Below, piece by piece: positions 8,193 through 17,369 of a DNA stretch of 64,000 bases. Numbering within the stretch: position 1 is the stretch's first letter; every line of letters begins with the position of its first letter. The position numbers and the translations under genes were made by a program. Source of the stretch: Jiella flava (GTDB lineage Bacteria > Pseudomonadota > Alphaproteobacteria > Rhizobiales > Rhizobiaceae); NCBI RefSeq assembly GCF_017349315.1, contig NZ_JAFMPP010000001.1:186001-250000 (forward strand), in the 5' to 3' direction. Below the pieces are notes generated by a model. It was not told where the DNA came from. It saw nothing but the letters and a program-made list of their open reading frames with translations, and did no database searches.

Positions 8193-9590
8193 ATGTGCCC
8201 TGACCCAGATCTTCCCCGTCCCGACGACATCATCCTGCAAGAGACCGCGGGCGATGCGACCGATCGCATTCAGGCCGCCCTCGACCGAGCGCGCCAAGTC
8301 GGATGCCGGCTGATCCTCGGACCGGGCCGTTATCCAACGCGCGGCCTCGTTTTTAGAGCCGGAGCGCATCTTCATCTCAGCGAAAGCGCGATCTTGGAAC
8401 CGGTCGGCGACTATGAGGCCTATGCCGAAACGAGCGTCGATGTCATCGCCGAGGACTCAGATCGTGCGATCCTCGTTGCCAAGGGTGCGAAGGACATCCG
8501 CATTTCCGGCCGGGGCGTGATCGCGGCGCCGTCCAGCGACTTCGTCGTCGGCGCGCTCGCCGATATGGGCACGCACCTGCCGGCACGCCTGCGTCCCCGT
8601 GTCCTCGTCTTCGACGGCTGCCGGAATGTCCGCATCGAAGAAATCTCCATCCGGCAGTCTCCGATGTGGACGTTGCATCTCGTGGCTTGCACGGATGTGG
8701 TGGTGCGCAACGTCGCCATTGAGAACGACCCCCGAATGCCGAACACAGATGGCATCGTGATCGATTCCTGCGTCAACGTCGCCATCGAACATGTCGATGT
8801 CGCCACGGCCGACGACGGCGTCGTGGTGAAGACGAGCCGGCGAACAGACGGCTCTCCGGTCGGGCCCTGTCGGAATATTCGGGTGCATGCAAGCCGGATC
8901 GAGAGCCGCAGCTGCGCCCTGAAGATCGGAACCGAGACCCATTCCGAGTGTGCTGAAATCACGTTCAGCGATTGCAGCGTTGTTGCCTCCAACCGCGCGC
9001 TTGGCATCTTCTCCCGCGATGGTGGCGAAATCCACAACGTCGCTTTCAGGCGCATTGCGGTCGACTGCAGCGAAACGCCGGACGGCTTCTGGGGCTCCGG
9101 CGAGGCGATCACCGTCAACGTTGTCGATCGTCGTCCGGAACGACCGGCCGGTGCCGTTCGCGACGTTGTTTTTGAGGATATTTCCGGTGTGATGGAGGGG
9201 GCCATCAACCTTGTGGCCCTCGGTGAAGCTGACATGTCTGGCATTGCACTGCGGCGCATCAACCTCCAGCAACGTCTCGGCAAGCTTGGAACCGGTTCAT
9301 GCTGCGATCTGCGTCCCACCCGAGCCGACCTTGCGCCCGCGAAGGATGCAACCGGCCGCGCCAATGCCTATGTCAAGAATGCCCTTGGCGCCGTGGTCGG
9401 TCTTGTCGCCTATCCAGACGGGATGCCCGGCCTTTTTGCATTTCATGTGCATGACCTCGTTTGCGACGACGTTCATATCCACCGACCCGATCCGTTGCCG
9501 ACGGGCTGGAGTCGGAAACGACAGATCATGACGTCGAAGGCATTCGTCTCGGACATCGGCAGCATCGTGTGGCCTGAAAATGGGAATTGA
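8193..9590 (+). CDS. GH28-like (polygalacturonase-fold) glycoside hydrolase
   Basis: 465 residues. A right-handed parallel beta-helix is suggested by many short repeating strands. GH28 hallmarks are NTDGIVID and TADDGVVVK, giving the expected three catalytic Asp residues. The classic GHG and RIK motifs are replaced (ALKIGTETHSE), so the substrate may differ from polygalacturonan. The N-terminal ILQETAGDATDRIQAALD resembles the family's usual ND-TAAIQ lead-in. No signal peptide is visible, so it may process imported oligosaccharide inside the cell. The last codons and TGA lie within a copy of the dispersed repeat (from about 9577), so the native C-terminus may have been altered. Confidence 0.83.
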   Translation: MCPDPDLPRPDDIILQETAGDATDRIQAALDRARQVGCRLILGPGRYPTRGLVFRAGAHLHLSESAILEPVGDYEAYAETSVDVIAEDSDRAILVAKGAKDIRISGRGVIAAPSSDFVVGALADMGTHLPARLRPRVLVFDGCRNVRIEEISIRQSPMWTLHLVACTDVVVRNVAIENDPRMPNTDGIVIDSCVNVAIEHVDVATADDGVVVKTSRRTDGSPVGPCRNIRVHASRIESRSCALKIGTETHSECAEITFSDCSVVASNRALGIFSRDGGEIHNVAFRRIAVDCSETPDGFWGSGEAITVNVVDRRPERPAGAVRDVVFEDISGVMEGAINLVALGEADMSGIALRRINLQQRLGKLGTGSCCDLRPTRADLAPAKDATGRANAYVKNALGAVVGLVAYPDGMPGLFAFHVHDLVCDDVHIHRPDPLPTGWSRKRQIMTSKAFVSDIGSIVWPENGN

Positions 9591-9674
9591 TTTTCGGGAC
9601 GCGCAATGCGCCGGTTCAACAAGATCGCGCGTCCTTTGTGCGTCCGACCGGATGCAGGGCGCTCTAAGCGGGAT
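9577..9674 (+). repeat. Dispersed intergenic repeat, copy A
   Basis: GGGAATTGATTTTCGG, AATGCGCCGGTTCAA and GTGCGTCCGACCGGATGCAG follow the order and spacing of the better-conserved copies at 17370 and 38791. This copy is more diverged. It begins inside the preceding coding sequence. Confidence 0.7.
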
Positions 9675-10012
9675 ATCGCAACAGTCCATCCTGATTGAAG
9701 CCGGCCCGGCAGAGAGGCAATTGTTGGTGCCATCCCGCGGAGTGATGCCAACCATCAAACCCACTCGTTGGGCGCCCGCATCCTTGAGCGATGCATCCAA
9801 TTTTTCGCGTGATCCTCGAATTGGGAGCCTTCGCGGAGACTTTGAACGGAGCGATGCGGGTTTGAAGGCAGAATGCGATCCAAGGAGCCCACGGAGGGTC
9901 CCAAACTCTGAAGGACGTTTGGCTTGGCCGCCCCTGCGCCCTTGCATCCCCCGTTTCCCTCGCCTAGACAGCGGCCCGGTTTCTTCGCAGACGATGGCAA
10001 CAAGGGCGGGCG
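9675..10012. other. Intergenic stretch with no gene seen
   Basis: The 338 bases between repeat copy A and the decarboxylase gene contain open frames but none with family resemblance or a convincing start. It presumably holds the promoter of the polyamine genes. Confidence 0.5.
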
Positions 10013-11116
10013 ATGGCCGAACTTCAGACACCCTATTATCTGATCGATGAGACGCGGCTTGCGGCGAACATGCGCGTCATGGATGAGGTGCGCCAGGAGT
10101 CCGGCGCCAAGGTGCTGCTGGCGCTGAAATGTTTTGCCTCATGGGCGGTGTTTCCGCTGATGGCGCAGCATATGGATGGGACGACCTCGTCCTCGCTGTT
10201 CGAAGTCAAGCTCGGGCGTCGGCGCTTTGGCGGCGAGACCCATGCCTATTCCGTCGCCTATGCCGATCACGAGATCGACGAGGTGATCGCGAATGCCGAC
10301 AAGATCATCTTTAACTCGATCTCACAGTTGCAGCGCTTCGAAGCGCAAAGCGCCGGGATCATCCGGGGCCTGCGCCTCAATCCGGGCATCAGCACCTCGG
10401 GCTTTGATCTTGCCGATCCCGCCCGCCCGTTCTCGCGGCTCGGCGAATGGGATGCGAATAAGGTCGAGGCCGTGATCGATCAGATCTCCGGCTTCATGGT
10501 CCACAACAATTGCGAGAACGCCGATTTCGACCGCTTCGACGCCTTGTTGAACACCGTCGAAGAGCGCTTCGGCCATCTCTTCGCCAAGGTCGACTGGGTG
10601 AGCCTTGGCGGCGGCATCCATTTCACCGGCGCCGATTATCCGGTCGCGACCTTCTGCCAGCGGCTGAAAGCCTTTGCCGACAAATATGACGTTCAGGTCT
10701 ATCTGGAGCCCGGCGAAGCGGCGATCACCAAGACGACGACGCTCGAGGTCACGGTGCTCGACCGGCTGTTCAACGGTAAGGAACTCGCCATCGTCGATTC
10801 CTCGGTCGAAGCCCATATGCTCGATCTCTTGATCTATCGCGAGAGCGCCAAGCTGCAGCCGAACACCGGCCCGTTCGAGGCGATGGTCTGCGGCAAGTCG
10901 TGCCTCGCCGGCGACATCTTCGGCACCTTTCGCTTCGATACGCCCTTGGAAATCGGCGACCGCATCTCCATTCAGGATGCTGCCGGTTACACCATGGTCA
11001 AGAAGAACTGGTTCAATGGCGTGAAGATGCCGGCGATCGCGGTGAAGGGCCGCGACGGCCAGACGCGTTTGGTGCGCGACTTCACCTATGACGATTTCGA
11101 GCAGAGCCTCTCGTAA
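10013..11116 (+). CDS. nspC: Carboxynorspermidine/carboxyspermidine decarboxylase
   Basis: 367 residues, a fold III PLP decarboxylase of the alanine-racemase type. LLALKCFASW contains the PLP-binding lysine (about K39), and VSLGGGIHFTG is the glycine-rich phosphate loop. VYLEPGEAAI and VCGKSCLAGD supply further PLP and substrate contacts, the latter with the catalytic cysteine. It decarboxylates carboxynorspermidine to norspermidine or carboxyspermidine to spermidine in the cytoplasm. The next gene, 38 bases on, makes its substrate, and the pair is a known alphaproteobacterial alternative to the SpeE route. An AAGGGCGGG ribosome site precedes the ATG. Confidence 0.93.
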   Translation: MAELQTPYYLIDETRLAANMRVMDEVRQESGAKVLLALKCFASWAVFPLMAQHMDGTTSSSLFEVKLGRRRFGGETHAYSVAYADHEIDEVIANADKIIFNSISQLQRFEAQSAGIIRGLRLNPGISTSGFDLADPARPFSRLGEWDANKVEAVIDQISGFMVHNNCENADFDRFDALLNTVEERFGHLFAKVDWVSLGGGIHFTGADYPVATFCQRLKAFADKYDVQVYLEPGEAAITKTTTLEVTVLDRLFNGKELAIVDSSVEAHMLDLLIYRESAKLQPNTGPFEAMVCGKSCLAGDIFGTFRFDTPLEIGDRISIQDAAGYTMVKKNWFNGVKMPAIAVKGRDGQTRLVRDFTYDDFEQSLS

Positions 11117-11154
11117 GGCGGAGCGAAACACCTCCTGAAGGGGAAAGATCCTTG

Positions 11155-12402
11155 ATGAAAAAGAATGTCCTGATCATCGGCGCTGGCGGCGTGGCACAGG
11201 TGGTCGCGCATAAATGCGCCCAGCACAACGACCGGTTCGGCGCCATCCATATCGCTTCGCGCACCGCCTCGAAATGCGAAGCGATCGTCGCATCGGTGCG
11301 CGAGAAGGACGCGATGAAGGTCAAGGACGGGGTGATCGCCGCCCACGGGCTCGACGCGCTGGACATCTCTGCCACCGTCGCACTGATCCGCAAGCTCGAC
11401 GCCGCGATCGTTATCAATGTCGGCTCGGCCTTCGTCAACATGTCGGTGCTGTCGGCCTGCATCGAAACGGGGGCCGCCTATATCGACACGGCGATCCACG
11501 AAGACCCGCTGAAGATCTGCGAAACGCCGCCCTGGTACGGCAATTACGAGTGGAAGCGCCGCGAGGCGGTGGCAAAGGCCGGCATCACCGCGATCCTCGG
11601 CGCCGGCTTCGATCCCGGCGTCGTCAACGCCTATGCCCGCCTCGTCGAGGACGAATATCTCGACGAGATTTCCTCGATCGACATCGTCGACGTCAACGCC
11701 GGCAGCCACGGCAAGTGGTTTGCGACGAATTTCGATCCGGAAATCAATTTCCGTGAATTCACCGGCGTCGTCTATTCCTGGCAGAACGGCGCCTGGCAGA
11801 CCAATAAGATGTTCGAGATCCCGCGCGAATGGGATCTGCCGGTGGTCGGCAAGCGGCCGACCTATATGACCGGCCATGACGAGATCCATTCGCTCTCGGC
11901 GCGGTATTCCACGGCCGATGTTCGCTTCTGGATGGGGTTTGGCGAGCGCTATGTGCAGGTCTTCACGGTGTTGAAGAATCTCGGCCTTTTGTCCGAGCAG
12001 CCGGTGACGACGGCCGAGGGTCAGCAGGTCGTGCCGCTGAAGGTGGTCAAGGCCTGTCTGCCGAACCCGGCCGAGCTCGCCCCCGAATATGAGGGCAAGA
12101 CGTGCATCGGCGATCTGGTCAAGGGCAAGAAGGATGGCAAGGACCGCGAGGTCTTCGTCTACAACGTCGCCGACCACAAGGACGCCTATAATGAAGTCGG
12201 CAGCCAGGGCATCTCCTACACCGCCGGCGTGCCGCCGGTCGCCGCCGCGCTGCTCATCGCCGACGGCACCTGGGACGTGAAGACGATGGTCAATGTCGAG
12301 GAGCTGACACCGAAGCCCTTCCTCAACCTTCTCGGCCAGATGGGCCTGCCGACGCAGGTGCAGGTCAACGGCGAGGAGGTCGCGGTCGATTTCGCCGGCT
12401 GA
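11155..12402 (+). CDS. Carboxynorspermidine/carboxyspermidine dehydrogenase (saccharopine dehydrogenase family)
   Basis: 415 residues. It begins with a Rossmann nucleotide loop (VLIIGAGGVAQVVAHKCAQ), followed by the saccharopine-dehydrogenase-type pattern ETGAAYIDTAIHEDP and ILGAGFDPGVVNAYA. It condenses aspartate beta-semialdehyde with a diamine (diaminopropane or putrescine) using NADPH, giving the substrate of the preceding decarboxylase. A GAAGGGGAAAG ribosome site lies before ATG 11155; a TTG three bases earlier is less likely. The two genes form one transcription unit ended by the hairpin at 12426. Confidence 0.92.
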   Translation: MKKNVLIIGAGGVAQVVAHKCAQHNDRFGAIHIASRTASKCEAIVASVREKDAMKVKDGVIAAHGLDALDISATVALIRKLDAAIVINVGSAFVNMSVLSACIETGAAYIDTAIHEDPLKICETPPWYGNYEWKRREAVAKAGITAILGAGFDPGVVNAYARLVEDEYLDEISSIDIVDVNAGSHGKWFATNFDPEINFREFTGVVYSWQNGAWQTNKMFEIPREWDLPVVGKRPTYMTGHDEIHSLSARYSTADVRFWMGFGERYVQVFTVLKNLGLLSEQPVTTAEGQQVVPLKVVKACLPNPAELAPEYEGKTCIGDLVKGKKDGKDREVFVYNVADHKDAYNEVGSQGISYTAGVPPVAAALLIADGTWDVKTMVNVEELTPKPFLNLLGQMGLPTQVQVNGEEVAVDFAG

Positions 12403-12425
12403 GCGAGCCGCCATCGAATGACACG

Positions 12426-12457
12426 AAAAAGGGCGGGTCCGCGGGATCCGCCCTTTT
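12426..12457. terminator. Bidirectional rho-independent terminator
   Basis: AAAAAGGGCGG pairs with CCGCCCTTTTT around an 11-base loop. T tracts on both strands suit the convergent genes on either side. Confidence 0.85.
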
Positions 12458-12479
12458 TCTTTGTCCCGATGATATCCCC

Positions 12480-12866
12480 TTAAAAGGGCTTCGCCATCAT
12501 CACCCAATAGGTGACGAGCAGAAGAAGCAGCATGGCGACCGAGAGGCCGATCGCCGCGCCCTTTTGCCCTGCCGCATGTGCGCGCCGGCTGCGTGCGCCG
12601 AGGATCGGATAGAACACGAGGGTGGCAAGGCCGATCCAGGTAAAAGCCGAGCCGGCCCAATCTGGCCTCAGCCCCACCAGGACGAGGCCCAGAAGGCCGA
12701 CGAGGCTCGTCACCGCAACGGCACCGATATAGACAACCTTGCGGATGCCGGTGACCATGCCGGCCGCGCCCGAGGGGCCGGCGAGCGCCACGCCGGTCCA
12801 GCCGAGCGACAACAGCACCGCCAGCATGGCGAGGCCGCCATGGGCCTTGATCAAGGTCTCGTACAT
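12480..12866 (-). CDS. Small four-helix membrane protein of unknown function
   Basis: 128 residues, mostly hydrophobic. Four membrane segments are visible: about residues 10-30, 42-64, 70-88 and 105-123. The first contains ETLIKAHGGLAMLAVLLSLGW and resembles the start of SirB-type inner-membrane proteins, but the match is too loose to name it. ATG 12866 is chosen over 12914 because residues before it are not conserved-looking; a GAGGCGG ribosome site lies upstream. It ends close to the shared terminator, convergent with the polyamine operon. Confidence 0.65.
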   Translation of the reverse strand: MYETLIKAHGGLAMLAVLLSLGWTGVALAGPSGAAGMVTGIRKVVYIGAVAVTSLVGLLGLVLVGLRPDWAGSAFTWIGLATLVFYPILGARSRRAHAAGQKGAAIGLSVAMLLLLLVTYWVMMAKPF

Positions 12867-13273
12867 GCTCGCCGCCTCGCTTGGAAAGATTTTAAACTGG
12901 CAAATGCATCCCACGCCGTAGCTGCCGCTGGCAAGTCTTTCGCCGCATAAGCCATCAAGGCGGGCTCATGCCACGCCAACGGTTGCGGCTCGCGGCGACG
13001 CCCAACCGTCAAAGAATCGGCACTCTGCGGGACCCGCATCACGGCGGCGGCCAGATCTTTTGACGCCGGCTTCACCCCTTCGGGATCACCGGCTTCAGCG
13101 CTTCGGGATCAAAGGCGGGGAGTCGTCCCGGCAGCAGGACGCCCGCGGCACCAGGGCGCCCCACTGCAGGGCGGGCGGTGGAAAACCTTTTCCTGCCGGA
13201 TGGACTCTTCTCTTACCCTTCGTCAATTCTACTGCCGGGAGAACCGGCCCGCGGGCCGCCAACGGAGACGGGC
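12867..13273. other. Intergenic stretch with a 23-base tandem duplication
   Basis: No gene was recognised. Bases 13066-13088 and 13089-13111 are adjacent copies of a 23-base unit (CCGGCTTCA...TTCGGGATCA) with a few differences. The region must contain promoters for the divergent flanking genes. Confidence 0.55.
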
Positions 13274-14719
13274 ATGGCGTATTTCGACCCAATCATCAAT
13301 TTCGTGAACGACATCTTCTGGGGTTATATCCTCATCTACGGGCTTCTCGGCGTCGGTCTCTATTTCACCGTCCGTCTCCGCTTCATCCAGATCCGCCATT
13401 TCGCCGAGTATTTCCGCGTCGTGCGCGGCAGCCGGAGCGGCGACAAGGCCGGCATTTCACCATTGCAGGCGCTGACCGTGTCGCTGGCGAGCCGCGTCGG
13501 CACCGGCAATCTCGCCGGCGTGGCAGTGGCCCTGACCCTTGGCGGCCCGGGCGCGATCTTCTGGATGTGGATGGTGGCGATCGTCGGTATGGCCACAGCC
13601 TATGCCGAATCCACCCTCGCCCAGCTCTATAAGATCCGCAACGAGGAGGGGCAGTATCGCGGCGGCCCGGCCTTCTACATTTCGCGCGGCTTGGGCCTGC
13701 CCTGGCTCGGCGCGCTGTTCTCGATCAGCCTGATCCTCGCTTTCGGCCTGATCTTCAACGCCGTCCAGGCCAATTCCATCGCCGACGCGGTGGAAGCCGC
13801 GTTCGGCTTCGACAAACTCTCGATCGGCATCGGGCTCGCCATCCTCTCGGCGATCGTCATCTTCGGCGGCATCCGCTCGATCGCCAATGTCGCCGAGGTG
13901 GTCGTACCGTTCATGGCGATCGCCTATCTCGGCGTCGCGCTCTACGTTTTGATCGTTCACATCACCGAAGTGCCGGCGGTGCTGCTGCTGATCGTCAAAA
14001 GCGCCTTCGGCCTCGACCAAGCGGCGGGGGGCGTTGCCGGCGGCATCGCGGCAGCGATGCTCAACGGCGTCAAGCGTGGCCTGTTCTCCAACGAGGCCGG
14101 CATGGGTTCGGCGCCGAACATCGCTGCCGTGGCGACGCCGGATCCGCATCACCCGTCGTCGCAGGGCCTCGTCCAGGGTCTCGGCGTCTTCATCGACACG
14201 CTGCTGATCTGCACCGCGACGGCGCTGATGATCCTGTTGTCGGGCGTCTACACGCCAGGCCAGGAAGTCACCGGGACTGAGCTGACCCAAAACGCGCTGT
14301 CGGCCCATATCGGCGGCTGGGGGCATTATTTCGTGGCGGTGGCGATCTTCTTCTTCGCCTTCACCTCGATCATCGGCAACTATTCCTATGCCGAAAACGC
14401 CCTGACCTTCCTCGGTGCCGGCAATCGCATCGGCCTGTCGATCATGAAGATCGGCCTGCTCGGCATGGTCGTCTGGGGTGCGGTGCAGAAGGTGACGACG
14501 GTGTTCAACACCGCCGACGCTTCGATGGGCTTGATGGCGACGATCAATCTCATCGCCATCCTCGCGCTGTCGGGCACCGTAGTGAAGCTCACCCAGGACT
14601 ATTTCCGGCAAAAGGCCTCCGGCCTCGAACCGCGCTTTGACAATGACGACTATCCGGAACTTCAGGGCAAGATCGACGGCACGATCTGGACCCACACCGG
14701 CGAAGCCGAGACGGTATGA
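13274..14719 (+). CDS. Alanine/glycine:cation symporter (AGCS family)
   Basis: 481 residues with about eleven membrane segments. Family signatures are clear: SLASRVGTGNLAGVAVAL in the N-terminal third, the GGPAFYISRGLG segment, and GLFSNEAGMGSAPNIAA in the middle, which contributes to the sodium and substrate site. It imports alanine or glycine with sodium or proton across the inner membrane. ATG 13274 follows GGAGACGGGC and gives the usual family N-terminus (FVNDIFWGYILIYGLLGVGLYF). The soluble tail of about 40 residues is ordinary for the family. It appears monocistronic. Confidence 0.92.
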   Translation: MAYFDPIINFVNDIFWGYILIYGLLGVGLYFTVRLRFIQIRHFAEYFRVVRGSRSGDKAGISPLQALTVSLASRVGTGNLAGVAVALTLGGPGAIFWMWMVAIVGMATAYAESTLAQLYKIRNEEGQYRGGPAFYISRGLGLPWLGALFSISLILAFGLIFNAVQANSIADAVEAAFGFDKLSIGIGLAILSAIVIFGGIRSIANVAEVVVPFMAIAYLGVALYVLIVHITEVPAVLLLIVKSAFGLDQAAGGVAGGIAAAMLNGVKRGLFSNEAGMGSAPNIAAVATPDPHHPSSQGLVQGLGVFIDTLLICTATALMILLSGVYTPGQEVTGTELTQNALSAHIGGWGHYFVAVAIFFFAFTSIIGNYSYAENALTFLGAGNRIGLSIMKIGLLGMVVWGAVQKVTTVFNTADASMGLMATINLIAILALSGTVVKLTQDYFRQKASGLEPRFDNDDYPELQGKIDGTIWTHTGEAETV

Positions 14720-14829
14720 CACCAAGACCGCGGTCGGGCGGCCGCAAACGGCGCCGCCCTTCCCATCGCCGGCTCCCGCTTCTATGAGGTTCGCCTTGAA
14801 TTGAACCGACCAGATTGCGGGAGAGGGCC

Positions 14830-15750
14830 ATGGCAGAGGCAAAGCGGATCGACGGCAAGGCGGCCGCCGCGCGCATCATCGACATCGTCACGCGGGAGAC
14901 GGCCACGCTGACCACCGCAACCGGCGTCGTCCCCGGCCTCGCGGTGGTCATCGTCGGCGAAGATCCGGCAAGCCAGGTCTATGTCGGCTCCAAGGCGAAA
15001 ACCGCCAAGGCCTGCGGCTTCAAATCGATCAAGCACGAATTGCCGGCCGAGACCGGCGAAGCGGCGCTGCTGAAGCGCATTGCCGACCTCAACGCCGATC
15101 CCGAGGTCCACGGCATCCTCGTTCAGTTGCCGCTGCCCAAGCATATCGACGAGACCAAGGTGGTTCAGGCGATCGATCCCGATAAGGATGTCGACGGGTT
15201 CCATCTGATCAATGTCGGCCGGCTGTCGACCGGTGCGAGCGCCAAGGCCTTCGTGCCCTGCACGCCCGCCGGCTCGATGATCCTGATCCGCGAGGTGCTT
15301 GGCGACGATCTGTCCGGCAAGAGCGCCGTCATCGTCGGCCGCTCCAACATCGTCGGCAAGCCGATGGCGCAGCTGCTTCTGGCCGCCGACGCGACGGTGA
15401 CCATCGCCCATTCGCGCACCCGCGATCTTGCAAGCGTCTGCCGCGGCGCCGATATTCTGGTGGCAGCGGTCGGGCGACCGGAAATGCTGAACGGCGCTTA
15501 TGTGAAGGACGGCGCGGTCGTCATCGACGTCGGCATCAACCGCGTCGACGCCCCGGAAAAAGGCCATGACGAGGACGGTATGCCGAAGACCCGGCTGGTC
15601 GGCGACGTCAATTATGCCGACGCGTCCGAGAAGGCCGCGGCGATCACGCCGGTGCCGGGCGGCGTTGGACCAATGACCATCGCCATGCTGATGGCGAACA
15701 CGCTGCGCTCGGCCTGTCGCGCCGCCGATGTCGCGCCACCGAAATTTTGA
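14830..15750 (+). CDS. folD: Bifunctional methylenetetrahydrofolate dehydrogenase/cyclohydrolase
   Basis: 306 residues. It interconverts 5,10-methylene- and 10-formyl-tetrahydrofolate with NADP in the cytosol. Seen are [19 protein letters not shown] with the catalytic Lys, [32 protein letters not shown] and the nucleotide loop [12 protein letters not shown]. The C-terminus has VGDVNYADA and [28 protein letters not shown] ribosome site directly precedes ATG 14830. It has no operon partner here. Confidence 0.96.
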   Translation: MAEAKRIDGKAAAARIIDIVTRETATLTTATGVVPGLAVVIVGEDPASQVYVGSKAKTAKACGFKSIKHELPAETGEAALLKRIADLNADPEVHGILVQLPLPKHIDETKVVQAIDPDKDVDGFHLINVGRLSTGASAKAFVPCTPAGSMILIREVLGDDLSGKSAVIVGRSNIVGKPMAQLLLAADATVTIAHSRTRDLASVCRGADILVAAVGRPEMLNGAYVKDGAVVIDVGINRVDAPEKGHDEDGMPKTRLVGDVNYADASEKAAAITPVPGGVGPMTIAMLMANTLRSACRAADVAPPKF

Positions 15751-16052
15751 CGGGACGGGCATTTAAGATGAATGTTCTGGAGCAACGCCCCAAAACTTTC
15801 ACATTCTCGGATTCAAACAAAGCGCCCAGGATGACGGTTCGCCCTTCGAAGGGCGAACCGTCCGAGTCGCCTCCCCGGCAACTCCCGCCGCGGCAACGCA
15901 TAAATCGCTGCTCTCCGTGGGCTTCCACCCTCATGTGCATACAGAAACCGTTGATCACCGGGTAGTGACGCAAAGCCGCTGTCCAAAGCTTTTGGCAACT
16001 CTCGTTAAGAGATCCCTAATTCATCCACAGGAAATCGCGCGCCGCAATCATC
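15751..16052. other. Intergenic stretch after folD, with a large palindrome
   Basis: No gene seen. The notable content is the 30-base perfect palindrome at 15833-15862. The rest separates folD from the convergently oriented transglycosylase gene. Confidence 0.5.
15833..15862. repeat. Perfect 30-base palindrome (GACGGTTCGCCC-TTCGAA-GGGCGAACCGTC)
   Basis: The 12-base arms are exact reverse complements around TTCGAA. As RNA it would fold into a very stable hairpin. No T tract follows on either strand, so it is not a standard terminator; it may be a dispersed palindrome or a processing/transcript-end element between convergent genes. Confidence 0.75.
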
Positions 16053-17291
16053 TCACAGCCGTTCGGCCAAAGCGTTGGATGGCCAACAGGTCTCCGGCAG
16101 CCCGAGCTTTTTCTCCGCCACGCCGATCGAGCGCCGGGTCTTGAAGCCGGCCAGACCATCCACCGCACCGACATCATAGCCCATGGCGACGAGCTTCTTC
16201 TGCAGCCGATAGACGTCGCCGCGCGTCATGCGGTCCGTCTTTTGCCAGCGGCCGACCAGCGGCCCCGCGCCCTGGACCCGATCGGCGACCTGACCGACGA
16301 ACACGGCATAGAGATCGGAGTTGTTATAGGCCTTGATGACATAGAAATTGGGCGTCGCGACAAAGGTCGGGCCCAGCCGTCCAGCCGGGAACAGCAGATG
16401 GCCAAGCTTGCTCTCCTCGCTCGCCGGAAACCGCCGACCCGCAACACTTCTCACCCCGGCCTTCACGAGATCGGCGATGCGAAAATCGTGATCCGGCCCC
16501 TCGTCACGGCATGAGACCGACCTGGGGATCACCGCTTCAAAGCCCCAATCGCGGCCACGCTGCCAGCCCTCGGCCTTCAGATAGTTGGCGATCGAGGCCA
16601 AGGTGTCGGGGACCGAAGTCCAAATGTCGCGCCGGCCGTCACCATCGAAGTCGACCGCATATTTGAGGAACTTCGTCGGCATGAATTGCGGCTGGCCGAG
16701 CGCACCGGCCCAGGACGACTTCATCTCGGAGACCTTCAGATGACCCTCGGCGACGATCTTCAGCGCCGCCAGAAGCTCGGCCCGAAACATCGCCTTGCGG
16801 CGGGACAGGAACGCCTTCGTGCCCAAAACCTCGAACGCGTTCATCGGGATCTTTGCCCGGCCAAAGGCCGATTCCCGCCCCCAGATGGCGAGGATGATCG
16901 GCGCCGGCACGCCATAGCGCGCCTCGATCCTTGAAAGAACGCCGCGATAGCGTGCCAGCATCTGACGGCCGGTCGCAGCATTCGCTGCAACGGCGCGTTC
17001 GGAGAGATAGGCCGCGCCGCTCTTGAACTCAGCCTGGAAATTGATCTCGGCAACGGTGGTCTTGCCGCCGGGCAAGATCAGATCAGGGAGCTCGGTGTTC
17101 GGCTCCACCCCGCGAAATGCTTTATCGAAGATCGCGCGCGGAACGCCCTCCGACTTGGCCTCGGGCCAGATCTCGGCATTGAGGAAGGCGCGAAAATCCT
17201 GGTCGAGCGAGGCAGCCCGCGCAGATCCCGCGGCCAGCATCAGCGCGGCAATAATCAGGCGGCACAGACGGCGAAGCAGATGATCGATCAT
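16053..17291 (-). CDS. Lytic murein transglycosylase (MltB-like) with peptidoglycan-binding domain
   Basis: 412 residues. A signal peptide spans residues 1 to about 26 (LCRLIIAALMLAAGSARA) and places it in the periplasm. The catalytic domain has AIWGRESAFGRAKIPMNAF with the general-acid Glu, and SWAGALGQPQFMPTKFLKYAVD, typical of the MltB/SltB family. The final 60 residues form a PG_binding_1 domain (LQKKLVAMGYDVGAVDG, then KTRRSIGVAE). It cleaves the MurNAc-GlcNAc bond of peptidoglycan to give 1,6-anhydro products. No lipobox is seen, so it is probably soluble. ATG 17291 has a GAGAGG site upstream. Confidence 0.92.
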   Translation of the reverse strand: MIDHLLRRLCRLIIAALMLAAGSARAASLDQDFRAFLNAEIWPEAKSEGVPRAIFDKAFRGVEPNTELPDLILPGGKTTVAEINFQAEFKSGAAYLSERAVAANAATGRQMLARYRGVLSRIEARYGVPAPIILAIWGRESAFGRAKIPMNAFEVLGTKAFLSRRKAMFRAELLAALKIVAEGHLKVSEMKSSWAGALGQPQFMPTKFLKYAVDFDGDGRRDIWTSVPDTLASIANYLKAEGWQRGRDWGFEAVIPRSVSCRDEGPDHDFRIADLVKAGVRSVAGRRFPASEESKLGHLLFPAGRLGPTFVATPNFYVIKAYNNSDLYAVFVGQVADRVQGAGPLVGRWQKTDRMTRGDVYRLQKKLVAMGYDVGAVDGLAGFKTRRSIGVAEKKLGLPETCWPSNALAERL

Positions 17292-17369
17292 GGCCCTTGA
17301 TAGCCTCTCGACTGCTCGCCCGAAAGCACCTGTTGGCAAGACGCGGCTGACGGCTCAAGCCACGTTTAG

